This document shows, in pieces, positions 48,281-56,201 of a DNA stretch of 64,000 bases. A program made the translations under genes and the position numbers. The notes beneath the pieces are model-generated. The model was not told the origin of the DNA and made no database searches. It saw only the letters and a list, made by a program, of their open reading frames with translations. Location: positions 248,001 to 312,000 of the forward strand of contig NZ_QSCM01000001.1 in assembly GCF_003463065.1 (NCBI RefSeq), read 5' to 3'. Numbering within the stretch: position 1 is the first letter of the stretch; every line of letters begins with the position of its first letter. The DNA comes from Blautia sp. OF03-15BH. Its GTDB lineage: Bacteria > Bacillota > Clostridia > Lachnospirales > Lachnospiraceae.

Positions 48281-49072
48281 TTACTGCTGATTTTCCACGC
48301 TTTCTGCTGTCACCCGCACATCTTTGGTCAGATCCCTGATGACCTCTCCGGCAATGATAAGACCTGCTACAGAGGGAACAAAAGCCGTGCTTCCGGGAAT
48401 GTCCCGGCGCTCCGTACATTTATGTTCGGCTCCCGGCGGGCAGATACAGTTCGTCCGGCAGCTGCTGGCCATATCATTGATAGGTCTCGTGGGAAGCTCA
48501 TCGGAATAAACGACTTTCAGCTTCCGGACACCTCTTTTTTTCAGTTCCCGGCGCATGACCTTTGCCAGTGGGCAGACCTTGGTCTTGTAAATATCCGCTA
48601 CCTGAAAACGGCTGGGATCCAGCTTGTTTCCGGCTCCCATAGAGCTGATGACGGGAGTTCCCGCCTCCTGGGCTTTCATGACCAGGGAAATTTTTGCCGT
48701 TACCGTATCTACGGCATCCACCACATAATCATACTGTTCAAAATGAAATTCCTCTGCGTTTTCCGGCAGGAAAAAGCATTTATGAACGGTGACATCCACC
48801 TTTGGATTGATATCCAGCATTCGTTCTTTCATCACATCCGTCTTATACTGACCCACGGTCTTTCTCGTGGCAATGATCTGACGGTTCAGGTTCGTCAGGC
48901 AGACCTTGTCGTCGTCAATGAGATCAAAATGACCCACGCCGCTTCTCACCAGGGCTTCGCAGACATAACCGCCCACTCCTCCGATGCCGAATACTGCCAC
49001 TCTGGAATTTTCCAGTTTTTCCATAGCTGCTTTCCCGAACAGAAGCTCGGTCCTTGAAAACTGATTTAACAT
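48281..49072 (-). CDS. tcdA: tRNA threonylcarbamoyladenosine dehydratase
   Basis: A 263-residue E1-like enzyme (CsdL/TcdA, ThiF fold) that cyclises t6A to ct6A in tRNA. The ATP site is AVFGIGGVGGYVCEALVRSG, followed by DDDKVCLTNLNRQ and the DAVDTVTAK motif. The start at 49072 has GGAGG four bases upstream; the longer frame crosses a repeat hairpin and is not real. It lies between the cbiK promoter region and the hem operon but has no known link to tetrapyrroles. A ThiF-fold protein near cobalamin genes can be mistaken for SirC, but it lacks that architecture. Confidence 0.9.
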   Translation of the reverse strand: MLNQFSRTELLFGKAAMEKLENSRVAVFGIGGVGGYVCEALVRSGVGHFDLIDDDKVCLTNLNRQIIATRKTVGQYKTDVMKERMLDINPKVDVTVHKCFFLPENAEEFHFEQYDYVVDAVDTVTAKISLVMKAQEAGTPVISSMGAGNKLDPSRFQVADIYKTKVCPLAKVMRRELKKRGVRKLKVVYSDELPTRPINDMASSCRTNCICPPGAEHKCTERRDIPGSTAFVPSVAGLIIAGEVIRDLTKDVRVTAESVENQQ

Positions 49073-49126
49073 AAAACCTCCGATCGCTCTCTTTTTACAA
49101 TGGGAACTCAATAATGCAAGGGGTGA

Positions 49127-49170
49127 AAAGTCAAAAAGCCGTTCATGCCTGCATGATAAGGCTTTTGCCC
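49127..49170 (+). repeat. Single core-hairpin repeat
   Basis: The core GTTCATGCCTGCATGATAA (49141-49159) is flanked by AAAAAGCC and GGCTTTT. Compared with the copies at 15.2 and 42.1 kb the stem has A-T where they have G-C, with both sides changed. It lies upstream of tcdA, far from any stop codon. Confidence 0.7.
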
Positions 49171-49240
49171 CCGAATGGTTCTTATCATACATCAGTATCC
49201 CTGGATTTTCAATAGAAAATCCCGATACCATCAGAAGCGT

Positions 49241-49269
49241 TTGACTTTTTCCCATGACGATGATACACT
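49241..49269 (+). promoter_or_regulatory. Promoter of cbiK
   Basis: TTGACT (49241-49246) and TACACT (49264-49269) with a 17-base spacer, about 32 bases before the start codon. Confidence 0.65.
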
Positions 49270-49301
49270 GACAAAAGATTAACAAAGGAGGTTTTCCACT
49301 T

Positions 49302-50087
49302 ATGGAGAAACATACGAAAAAAGCGATCCTGGTCGTGAGCTTCGGCACCAGCGTCAACGAAACCCGTGAAAAGACCATTGACCGCATTGAGGCCGATATC
49401 CGGAACGCCAATCCGGATGCTGCCATCTACCGTGCCTGGACCAGCAAGATGATCATCCGCAAGTTAAAAGAGCGGGACGGGGTTACGATTCACACGGTAA
49501 AAGAAGCGATGGAAGCCATGATCCAGGATGGCATCCGAGAACTGATCGTTCAGCCGACCCATATCATCAACGGTATCGAAAACGATCTGATGAAGGAGGA
49601 TGTGCTCGCTTACGCCGGTCATTTTGATTCGATCCGTTTCGGCACGCCGCTTCTGACCAGTACCGACGATATCGAGAACGCCATCCATGCTTTCATGGAA
49701 GACTGGAAAGGACTCCCGGAAAATGAGGTTCTGGTCCTTATGGGCCACGGCACCACACACTATGCCAACACAGCTTATGCAGCTCTTGATTATACCTTTA
49801 AGGATCTTGGCTATTCCAATGTCGTGATCGGTACCGTGGAGGCTTATCCGTCTGTTCCTTCCATTCTCCGAAGCCTCGACGCACTCCACCCGGAAAAGGT
49901 CCATCTGGCCCCCTTCATGATCGTAGCCGGTGACCATGCCACCAACGATATGGCCGGCGAAGAAGAAGACTCCTGGAAAAACCAGTTTGAGGCCGCCGGT
50001 TATCCCGTGGAATGTCATCTGAAAGGTCTGGGCGAATATCCGGGGATCCGGAAAATCTTTCTGAAGCATATTGAAGAAAGCAAATAA
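49302..50087 (+). CDS. cbiK: Sirohydrochlorin cobaltochelatase
   Basis: A 261-residue class II chelatase of the CbiK type that inserts cobalt into sirohydrochlorin, the first step special to the anaerobic cobalamin route. The metal-site histidines are in IVQPTHIINGIEND and LMGHGTTHYAN, and the fold-start VVSFGTSVNETR is typical. It has no signal peptide, so it is cytoplasmic. It is on the plus strand, opposite to all other cbi genes, with its own promoter and a strong AAAGGAGG site; its regulation can therefore differ from the main operon. Confidence 0.93.
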   Translation: MEKHTKKAILVVSFGTSVNETREKTIDRIEADIRNANPDAAIYRAWTSKMIIRKLKERDGVTIHTVKEAMEAMIQDGIRELIVQPTHIINGIENDLMKEDVLAYAGHFDSIRFGTPLLTSTDDIENAIHAFMEDWKGLPENEVLVLMGHGTTHYANTAYAALDYTFKDLGYSNVVIGTVEAYPSVPSILRSLDALHPEKVHLAPFMIVAGDHATNDMAGEEEDSWKNQFEAAGYPVECHLKGLGEYPGIRKIFLKHIEESK

Positions 50088-50105
50088 GCATTCTGTAAAT
50101 TTTAC

Positions 50106-50134
50106 TTGCGTCCTGGTGCAAAATGTGCTATAGT
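50106..50134 (+). promoter_or_regulatory. Promoter of the antitoxin RNA
   Basis: TTGCGT (50106-50111) and TATAGT (50129-50134) with a 17-base spacer. There is no coding region downstream, only a terminator, as expected for a small RNA gene. Confidence 0.7.
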
Positions 50135-50140
50135 AAATAC

Positions 50141-50247
50141 AAAGTTAAGGGAAGCCAGAGACATACGGCCTACCCTAACGATGAACAATCAAATGCTTTT
50201 CAGCATCAGCCGTTCACTATTGGTGGTAGTGGGCGGCTATTTTTTTC
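50141..50247 (+). ncRNA. Putative antisense antitoxin RNA of the type I toxin locus
   Basis: An RNA of about 105 bases would start near 50141 and end at a strong terminator: GCCGTTCACTA (50209-50219) pairs with TAGTGGGCGGC (50227-50237), then T7. It also contains GTTAAGGG/CCCTAAC (50144-50179) and AAATGCT/AGCATC hairpins. It runs convergent to the toxin gene and covers its stop codon and 3' untranslated region completely, so it can pair with the toxin mRNA over about 100 bases. The exact ends are inferred. Confidence 0.65.
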
Positions 50248-50329
50248 TCCCGAAGATTGTATAACACAATCCTATGAGAGCGACAATGAAGATACCTATT
50301 TGGATCAGATCCGAATATGTAACGTACAT
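50237..50329 (-). CDS. Putative holin-like small toxin (type I toxin-antitoxin)
   Basis: A 30-residue peptide starting MYVTYSDLIQ and ending CYTIFGRKK. The centre (IGIFIVALIGL) is one hydrophobic helix, followed by a basic tail, as in the holin-like toxin (Hol-Tox) and Fst-related families, where the YSDLIQIGIFI block is typical. It has a strong AGGAGGG site seven to nine bases before the ATG and its own promoter. Such peptides insert in the membrane and are silenced by an antisense RNA, which is found convergent here. It sits between cbiK and cbiC. The gene is too short for normal gene finders. Confidence 0.8.
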   Translation of the reverse strand: MYVTYSDLIQIGIFIVALIGLCYTIFGRKK

Positions 50330-50414
50330 TGGCATCCCTCCTTTCTTTCATCTGGAGGGTTGCCCCTCCGAAGAGGGCAGGCCGCCTTGGGTTGTTCTGA
50401 CTTCCCATGAATTC

Positions 50415-50443
50415 AGTATAACATGTACTTTTAATGATTGCAA
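50415..50443 (-). promoter_or_regulatory. Promoter of the toxin gene
   Basis: On the minus strand TTGCAA (50438-50443) and TATACT (50415-50420) with a 17-base spacer. The leader of about 80 bases can fold before the ribosome binding site (GGAGGGGCAACCCTCC). It lies 20 bases from the cbiC stop codon. Confidence 0.7.
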
Positions 50444-50462
50444 TCCATTAGTTTATTTTTTT

Positions 50463-51104
50463 TCATCCTCTGTCATCATTGATCATATACAGCAGTGCAT
50501 TGACGATGCAGGCTGCAATGTTGCTTCCGCCTTTCCGTCCGGCTGCAACGATATAAGGAACGTCAGCGTGCATGATCAGTTCTTTGGACTGGACCACGTT
50601 GACGAAGCCTACCGGAACACCGATGATGAGTTCCGGATCCAGTTTCTGATTCTCGATGAGTTCATAAAGACGCACCAGAGCCGTGGGGGCATTTCCGATG
50701 GCAAAGATCAACGGTTTCTGAAGAGTCAGTGCCTTGTCCATGCTGGCCGTGGCTCTGGTCGTCCCTTCTGCTTTGGCTTTGGCTGCCACATCCTCATCCG
50801 ACATGAAACAGCAGACCTCTCCGCCATAGCGGGCCAGTGCCCGTTTATTGATGCCCGCTTTTGCCATCTGGGTATCCGTCACGATCCAGGCACCGTTCCG
50901 GATCGCATCTAGGGCTTTTTCCACTGCACCGTCGGAAAAGCGGAGGTTTTTCGCATAATCAAAGTCTGCGCTGGTGTGGATGCAGCGTTTTACGATAAGC
51001 TCCGTTCCCGGGATCAGCTGGGTATCGCCAAGCTCCTCGGTGATGATCTCAAAACTTCTTCTTTCAATGTCTCTTGGAAGGACATTTTCCAGTTCTACCT
51101 TCAT
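50463..51104 (-). CDS. cbiC: Cobalt-precorrin-8 methylmutase
   Basis: A 213-residue enzyme that moves a methyl group from C11 to C12 to give cobyrinate. The catalytic His is H43 in RCIHTSADFDY, and the conserved VGFVNVVQSKE and AAGRKGGSNIAAC segments are present. It is the last gene of the long cbi operon, three bases after cbiP, and is followed by the convergent toxin-antitoxin locus. There is no clear terminator between cbiC and that locus. Confidence 0.94.
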   Translation of the reverse strand: MKVELENVLPRDIERRSFEIITEELGDTQLIPGTELIVKRCIHTSADFDYAKNLRFSDGAVEKALDAIRNGAWIVTDTQMAKAGINKRALARYGGEVCCFMSDEDVAAKAKAEGTTRATASMDKALTLQKPLIFAIGNAPTALVRLYELIENQKLDPELIIGVPVGFVNVVQSKELIMHADVPYIVAAGRKGGSNIAACIVNALLYMINDDRG

Positions 51105-51107
51105 CTC

Positions 51108-52649
51108 TTATTCCTCCAGTCCCTTTTCCAGAATCTCATAGATCTTATCCATATCCAGATGCGCTCTCAGACCTTCTGCCAGCTTGTCATACTGACTTTC
51201 CTTAAAGGCGGTAAAATCAATGGCTGCCACAGAAGACATATCAATGCCTTTCCGCTCGCCCAGAGCCATCACGATGGTCTTCACCACACCCTCTTTATCA
51301 AACACACCATGCACATAGGTGCCGTAAATATGATCCTTGCAGGCTCCGTCCAGCTTTACGGCTTCTTCTTTTTCTGCATGCTTATGACTGTCTGCCGCAT
51401 GGTTCCGGATCTTTGTGGACGCATGACAGCCTTCTTTTCGCGTGGTGGCTCCCATATGGATCTCATAACCTTCGATGGCAACGCCGTTCAGTGACCGCAG
51501 CACTCCGGAAAGCCCTTCAAAGCAGCCGCTGACCCGTGTTCTTGTCTTTTCTCCTTCGAAAACCGTATCAATGGGCAACAGTCCCATGCCACGGATCTCG
51601 CCTCCGGCTTCCACACCCATGGGATCCTTTAAGCTCTCTCCCAGCATCTGGTATCCGCCGCAGACACCGAAGATCACCGTACCGGCTCCCGCTTTTTTCA
51701 GGATCGCTGCCTCCAGGCCGTTCTGACGCATCCAGAGCAGATCCTCCATGGTGTTTTTCGTTCCCGGAAGGATGATCATATCCGGATTTTTCAGTTCCGC
51801 CGCATTCTGCACATAGCGCAGAGATACGCCTTCAATTCCCTCAAACGGATTAAAATCCGTAAAATTCGAGATCCTTGGAACCCGGATCACTGCGATGTCA
51901 ACAAGAGCCGCCTCCTGGCTTCCGTGGAACCGCTCCGTCAGGCTGTCCTCGTCATCCAGCTCCAGCTGCATATAAGGAGCCACACCCACAACGGGAATAT
52001 GCGCCAGCTCCTCCAGCATCTCAATACCGGGATCCAGAATGGTCTTATCTCCACGGAATTTATTGATGACGAGACCTTTTACCATTTTCTTTTCTTCTTC
52101 GGTAAGAAGCATCACCGTCCCTACCAGCTGGGCAAAAACGCCGCCCCGGTCGATGTCGCCCACCAGAAGCACCGGAGCCTTTGCCATTTTGGCCATCCCC
52201 ATATTGACCAGATCGTCTTTCTTGAGATTGATCTCCGCCGGACTGCCCGCTCCCTCGATAACGATGATATCGTACTCTGCCGCCAGATGATCAAAGGCTT
52301 CCTGCACCTTCGGGATCAGCTGCTTTTTAAAAGCGAAATATTCTCTCGCCGGCATATTTCCAAGAACTTCTCCGTTTACGATAACCTGAGAGCCCACATC
52401 GTTGGTTGGTTTTAACAGGATGGGATTCATATAGACGCTTGGTTTAATGCCGGCTGCCTCCGCCTGCATCACCTGCGCTCTTCCCATCTCCAGTCCTTCT
52501 TCCGTGATAAAGGAATTTAAGGCCATATTCTGGGACTTAAAAGGTGCCACTTTATAGCCGTCCTGTTTAAAGATCCTGCACAAGCCGGCTGCCAGAAGAC
52601 TTTTCCCGGCATTGGACATGGTGCCCTGGATCATGATTGTCTTTGCCAT
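51108..52649 (-). CDS. cbiP: Cobyric acid synthase
   Basis: A 513-residue glutamine amidotransferase that amidates positions b, d, e and g of adenosylcobyrinate a,c-diamide. The N-terminal synthetase part has the P-loop MIQGTMSNAGKSLLAAGLCR and GAGSPAEINL; the C-terminal glutaminase domain has the nucleophile in FGVCGGYQMLG. The start at 52649 has AAAGGA seven bases upstream; 11 codons of the longer frame have no site. Length and order match CobQ/CbiP. It lies 54 bases from cobD. Confidence 0.94.
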   Translation of the reverse strand: MAKTIMIQGTMSNAGKSLLAAGLCRIFKQDGYKVAPFKSQNMALNSFITEEGLEMGRAQVMQAEAAGIKPSVYMNPILLKPTNDVGSQVIVNGEVLGNMPAREYFAFKKQLIPKVQEAFDHLAAEYDIIVIEGAGSPAEINLKKDDLVNMGMAKMAKAPVLLVGDIDRGGVFAQLVGTVMLLTEEEKKMVKGLVINKFRGDKTILDPGIEMLEELAHIPVVGVAPYMQLELDDEDSLTERFHGSQEAALVDIAVIRVPRISNFTDFNPFEGIEGVSLRYVQNAAELKNPDMIILPGTKNTMEDLLWMRQNGLEAAILKKAGAGTVIFGVCGGYQMLGESLKDPMGVEAGGEIRGMGLLPIDTVFEGEKTRTRVSGCFEGLSGVLRSLNGVAIEGYEIHMGATTRKEGCHASTKIRNHAADSHKHAEKEEAVKLDGACKDHIYGTYVHGVFDKEGVVKTIVMALGERKGIDMSSVAAIDFTAFKESQYDKLAEGLRAHLDMDKIYEILEKGLEE

Positions 52650-52702
52650 ATTGATTTCCTTTCTGTATCCGTACATCCGCATCTTTGCCGCTTCGGAAGC
52701 GC

Positions 52703-53743
52703 TCAGCGCAGCACCTCTTCGAAGGCCTGCATCAGTGCTTCATTTTCCCGGTGTCCCCGCACGGCAATGCGGAAATAACCCTTTTTCAATCCCCGGTAAT
52801 TGCTGCAGTCGCGGATCAGGATCGCCCTCTCCAGCAGTCTTTCCGCCAGGTCTTCCGGTCCTTTAAAAAAGATAAAATTGGCTCTTGCCGGAAATACCGT
52901 AAGTCCCATTTTCCTCATCTCATGCTCCAGAAAACCTCGTTCCTCACGGATCATGGTCCGTACCTCATCCACATAAAACTCCTCTTCCAGAGCCGCCTCA
53001 CCTGCCACCTGTGCCAGCGTGGAAACGCTCCAGGGCTGCATGACAGAGCGCATGTTTTTCCGGATGCTTTCGCTTGCCGTCATACAGTATCCAAGCCGCA
53101 GTCCCGGCATCGCATAGATCTTGGTAAAGGCATCCAGGATCACCAGATCCGGGTATTGTTCCAGATAAGGCTTCATGGTAAAACATTCCGCCTGATCCAG
53201 AAATTGATTGAAACATTCATCAACCACCAGAATGCAGCCGCACGCCTGACACCGTTCTGCCACCGCCAGAAGAAACGGACGATCCACCGTTCCCCCGGTG
53301 GGATTGTTCGGATTGCAGAGAAAAACCATATCCAGTTCTTCCGTGATCTTCTGAAGATAATCCTCCTGATAGGCAAAACCGTTTTCTTCCTTCAATTCAT
53401 AAAAGAATACCTCACAGCCGCAGCCGGAAAGTGCCTGTTCGTACTCTGCAAAGCCGGGTGCCGCCACCAGAGCCTTCTTCGGTCTGCATCCGTTTGCCAG
53501 TGCGAAGATCAGCTCTGCCGCTCCGTTTCCGCAGAGGATAAAATCTGCAGGAATCCCTGCTTTTTCAGAGAGCATTGCCCGCAGAGAACGACATTCCACA
53601 TCCGGATAATGCACCAGCCGTTCCAGAGAAGCACGAATGGCTTCCACGGAACGCCTGGGAAGCCCCAGTGGGCTGATATTGGCAGAATAATCCATCGCGA
53701 TCTCCCGCGAATAAATATCTCCGCCATGCTTGTGTTTTTCCAT
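52703..53743 (-). CDS. cobD: Threonine-phosphate decarboxylase (CobD-type, PLP class I/II aminotransferase fold)
   Basis: A 346-residue PLP protein. The PLP lysine is K208 in FTKIYAMPGLRLGY, the conserved N-P-N-N-P-T-G is at 144-150, and the N-terminus HGGDIYSREIAMDYSANISPLG is typical of CobD (HGGD...D(F/Y)SxNxNP). CobD makes (R)-1-amino-2-propanol phosphate from L-threonine phosphate, the arm that CbiB attaches. The neighbouring genes cbiB and cbiP support CobD over histidinol-phosphate aminotransferase, its closest lookalike. The start has AAAGGAG. Confidence 0.88.
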   Translation of the reverse strand: MEKHKHGGDIYSREIAMDYSANISPLGLPRRSVEAIRASLERLVHYPDVECRSLRAMLSEKAGIPADFILCGNGAAELIFALANGCRPKKALVAAPGFAEYEQALSGCGCEVFFYELKEENGFAYQEDYLQKITEELDMVFLCNPNNPTGGTVDRPFLLAVAERCQACGCILVVDECFNQFLDQAECFTMKPYLEQYPDLVILDAFTKIYAMPGLRLGYCMTASESIRKNMRSVMQPWSVSTLAQVAGEAALEEEFYVDEVRTMIREERGFLEHEMRKMGLTVFPARANFIFFKGPEDLAERLLERAILIRDCSNYRGLKKGYFRIAVRGHRENEALMQAFEEVLR

Positions 53744-53778
53744 TTTTGTCTCCTTTTTTCTGCCCGCTTATTCTGCAT

Positions 53779-54753
53779 TTACATTCTGCCGGACAGTGCC
53801 AGTATCAGGATTTTCACCAGTGAAAATATAAGAAGAGACAGGAGCGCCGTTGCATACAGAAGCCGGTTGGCTCTTCTGATATCTTCATATTCCACCGGTC
53901 TTAGATCATCTCCGATGGTCGGTTTCTGATAAAGCTTTCCAAAATACCAGGCATCACCTGCCAGCTGGATCCGCAGCGCACCTGCCATAACGGCTTCCGT
54001 CTGGGCAGAGTTGGGGCTGGCATGATTCTTTCTGTCACGTCTGAAGATCTTCCAGGCGTTTGCCCGGTCAAAACCGGAAAGGCCGGAGGCCAGGACCATC
54101 AGCACACCGGAAAGTCTGGCCGGAAGGAAATTCACCACATCGTCCAGCTTCGCTGCAAAACGGCCGAAATACAGGTATTTGTCATTTTTATATCCCACCA
54201 TGGAATCCATGGTATTGATGGATTTATAAAACCAGCCAAATACCGGTCCTCCGACAGCCATAAAAAGCATCGGCGCAATGATGCCGTCCGAGGTGTTCTC
54301 CGCCACGGTTTCCACAGCAGCTTTTGTCACACCTTTTTCATCCAGAGCTGCCGTATCGCGTCCTACGATCATGGAAACAGCCTGACGGCTCCCCGGAAGA
54401 TCACCGGCTGCCAGTTTGTCATAAACCTTCATGCTCTCATCCTTCAGGGATTTGGTCGCCAGAAGCCAGTAGCAGAGGATCGTCTCCACCACAAATCTGG
54501 CCTGTACACACCAAAAGCTCGCCCCGAAAACAAGCAGAGCCGGAACAGCCGTTGTCACCGCTATCACCAGGACCGCCATCAGGATGCCGCCAAAAAACTC
54601 CCCTCTTTCCGTTTTTGGAAAGAGCTTCCGGATCCATTTTTCCAGAAAAGAAATCAGTGCCCCCACCAGCCGGACCGGATGGTAGAGAAAATGCGGATCT
54701 CCGATCAGAAGATCCAGTAAAAAGCCCGCCAGAAGGGCTAATAAAGATATCAT
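53779..54753 (-). CDS. cbiB: Adenosylcobinamide-phosphate synthase
   Basis: A 324-residue membrane enzyme with about five to six transmembrane helices that joins aminopropanol phosphate to adenosylcobyric acid. The N-terminal LLIGDPHFLYHPVRLVG is the family signature, and conserved ENTSDGIIAPM and HASPNSAQTEAVMAGAL follow. It overlaps cbiA by four bases (ATGA) and precedes cobD by 35 bases. Confidence 0.95.
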   Translation of the reverse strand: MISLLALLAGFLLDLLIGDPHFLYHPVRLVGALISFLEKWIRKLFPKTERGEFFGGILMAVLVIAVTTAVPALLVFGASFWCVQARFVVETILCYWLLATKSLKDESMKVYDKLAAGDLPGSRQAVSMIVGRDTAALDEKGVTKAAVETVAENTSDGIIAPMLFMAVGGPVFGWFYKSINTMDSMVGYKNDKYLYFGRFAAKLDDVVNFLPARLSGVLMVLASGLSGFDRANAWKIFRRDRKNHASPNSAQTEAVMAGALRIQLAGDAWYFGKLYQKPTIGDDLRPVEYEDIRRANRLLYATALLSLLIFSLVKILILALSGRM

Positions 54754-56201
54754 TGTTTCGTCACTCCCTTCTGTTTTTCTTTCCCCTTCCTCCTCCGGTC
54801 AACACAGGCTGACAAAAATTCTGCCGCCAGTGCCGGATTGCTGTAATAATAAAGATGCGGGAAACCAAAAAGCTGGGATTCCGTTCCGTGGATACAGTCC
54901 CAGGAACGCTTGCGCAGAGGTTTTTTCGCATGGAAATCCGTTCCGCAGGAGGTGCTGTCAAAATAGTGGAATTCATGCGCCTTCAAAATCCCGGCCTTTT
55001 TCCCCAGGAACTCCCTGTCTTCTGTGTTTCCGCTAAGCTCGATGTAACCGAAACGCCCCAGCTTCTCCGTTTTATATGCTTTTCCGTCGATGACATCTGC
55101 CATCTTCCAGGCTTTTCCATCCATATCCTCCATGGTCGTATGAAGATACATAAAACCACCGCATTCCGCCAGACAGGGAAAGCCATTTTTTAGAAGTGTC
55201 CGGATTTCCTGACGCATGGACACATTGCCGGAAAGCTCCCCGGCATAAAGTTCCGGGTATCCTCCATAAAGAAGCAGCCCGTCGATTCCTTCCGGAAGTG
55301 CCGGATCGTGGAGCGGTGAAAAAAAGGTGATTTCTGCTCCCAGTTCCTTCAAAAGGCCAAGATTGTCCTCATAGATAAAGCAAAAAGCTTCATCCTTTGC
55401 CACAGCGATCCGCGGTTTTTCCTCATGGAACCCTGCCGCCTGTCCAAAAGCCAGAACTTTTTTCAAAGCCTCCGGAACTCCTTCCTCACTGCACTCCAGT
55501 GCTTCCGCCTCTTTCGCCAGTCCGATCAGGCCATCGATGTCCAGAGACTTTTCCAGAATTTCCGCCAGATGATCGAATTTTTCGGACAGCTCCTTCACTT
55601 CATCCGGAAGCACCAGCCCCAGATGACGGCTTTCCAGATTCAGTTCCGTGATCTTCGGCACATAACCAAAGACGCGGATACCAAGCTCCTCCTCGATCTG
55701 TTTTTTTATCTCCGGATAGAGCATGGGAGACATCCGGTTGAGGATCACCCCTTCGATATGGCTTTCCTTTTTATAAGAGAGAAAGCCTTTGATCTCCGCA
55801 AGGGCAGAAAGGCTCATGCCACGGGTATCCACGACGAGCACTGCCGGTGTTCCGGTCACAGCTGCCAGATCATAGGCACTGGCCTTCGTATCGATCCCGC
55901 CCAGTCCGTCATAATAACCCATAACGCCTTCTACCACAGAAATATCCGTATCCTCGGCTCCCCGTTTCATCAGATAACGGGTGGTCTCTTCATCCGTAAA
56001 AAAGGTATCCAGATTTCTGGATTTTGCTCCCAGCACACGGGAATGAAACATGGGATCGATGTAATCCGGCCCGCATTTAAAAGAAGAAACACGAAGTCCT
56101 CTCTTTCTTAATGCCGCCAGGAGCCCGCAGGTGACAAGCGTTTTTCCGCTGCCGCTTTTCGGCGCTGTCAGAAGGAAACGGGGTGTCTGCTTCTCAGTCA
56201 T
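54750..56201 (-). CDS. cbiA: Cobyrinate a,c-diamide synthase
   Basis: A 483-residue glutamine amidotransferase that amidates carboxylates a and c. The N-terminal dethiobiotin-synthetase-like domain has the P-loop APKSGSGKTLVTCGLL, and the C-terminal domain has the nucleophile Cys in LAECGGFMYLH. It overlaps the upstream cbiJET gene by eight bases and cbiB by four bases, so translation is coupled. The start has GGGAGA a few bases upstream. Confidence 0.95.
   Translation of the reverse strand: MTEKQTPRFLLTAPKSGSGKTLVTCGLLAALRKRGLRVSSFKCGPDYIDPMFHSRVLGAKSRNLDTFFTDEETTRYLMKRGAEDTDISVVEGVMGYYDGLGGIDTKASAYDLAAVTGTPAVLVVDTRGMSLSALAEIKGFLSYKKESHIEGVILNRMSPMLYPEIKKQIEEELGIRVFGYVPKITELNLESRHLGLVLPDEVKELSEKFDHLAEILEKSLDIDGLIGLAKEAEALECSEEGVPEALKKVLAFGQAAGFHEEKPRIAVAKDEAFCFIYEDNLGLLKELGAEITFFSPLHDPALPEGIDGLLLYGGYPELYAGELSGNVSMRQEIRTLLKNGFPCLAECGGFMYLHTTMEDMDGKAWKMADVIDGKAYKTEKLGRFGYIELSGNTEDREFLGKKAGILKAHEFHYFDSTSCGTDFHAKKPLRKRSWDCIHGTESQLFGFPHLYYYSNPALAAEFLSACVDRRRKGKEKQKGVTKQ

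Noticed and set aside
48281..49072. ThiF-fold gene considered as precorrin-2 dehydrogenase (SirC)
   Set aside because: The ATP-binding GIGGVGG, NLNRQ and DAVDT motifs, and the length, are those of TcdA; the SirC fold and length differ.
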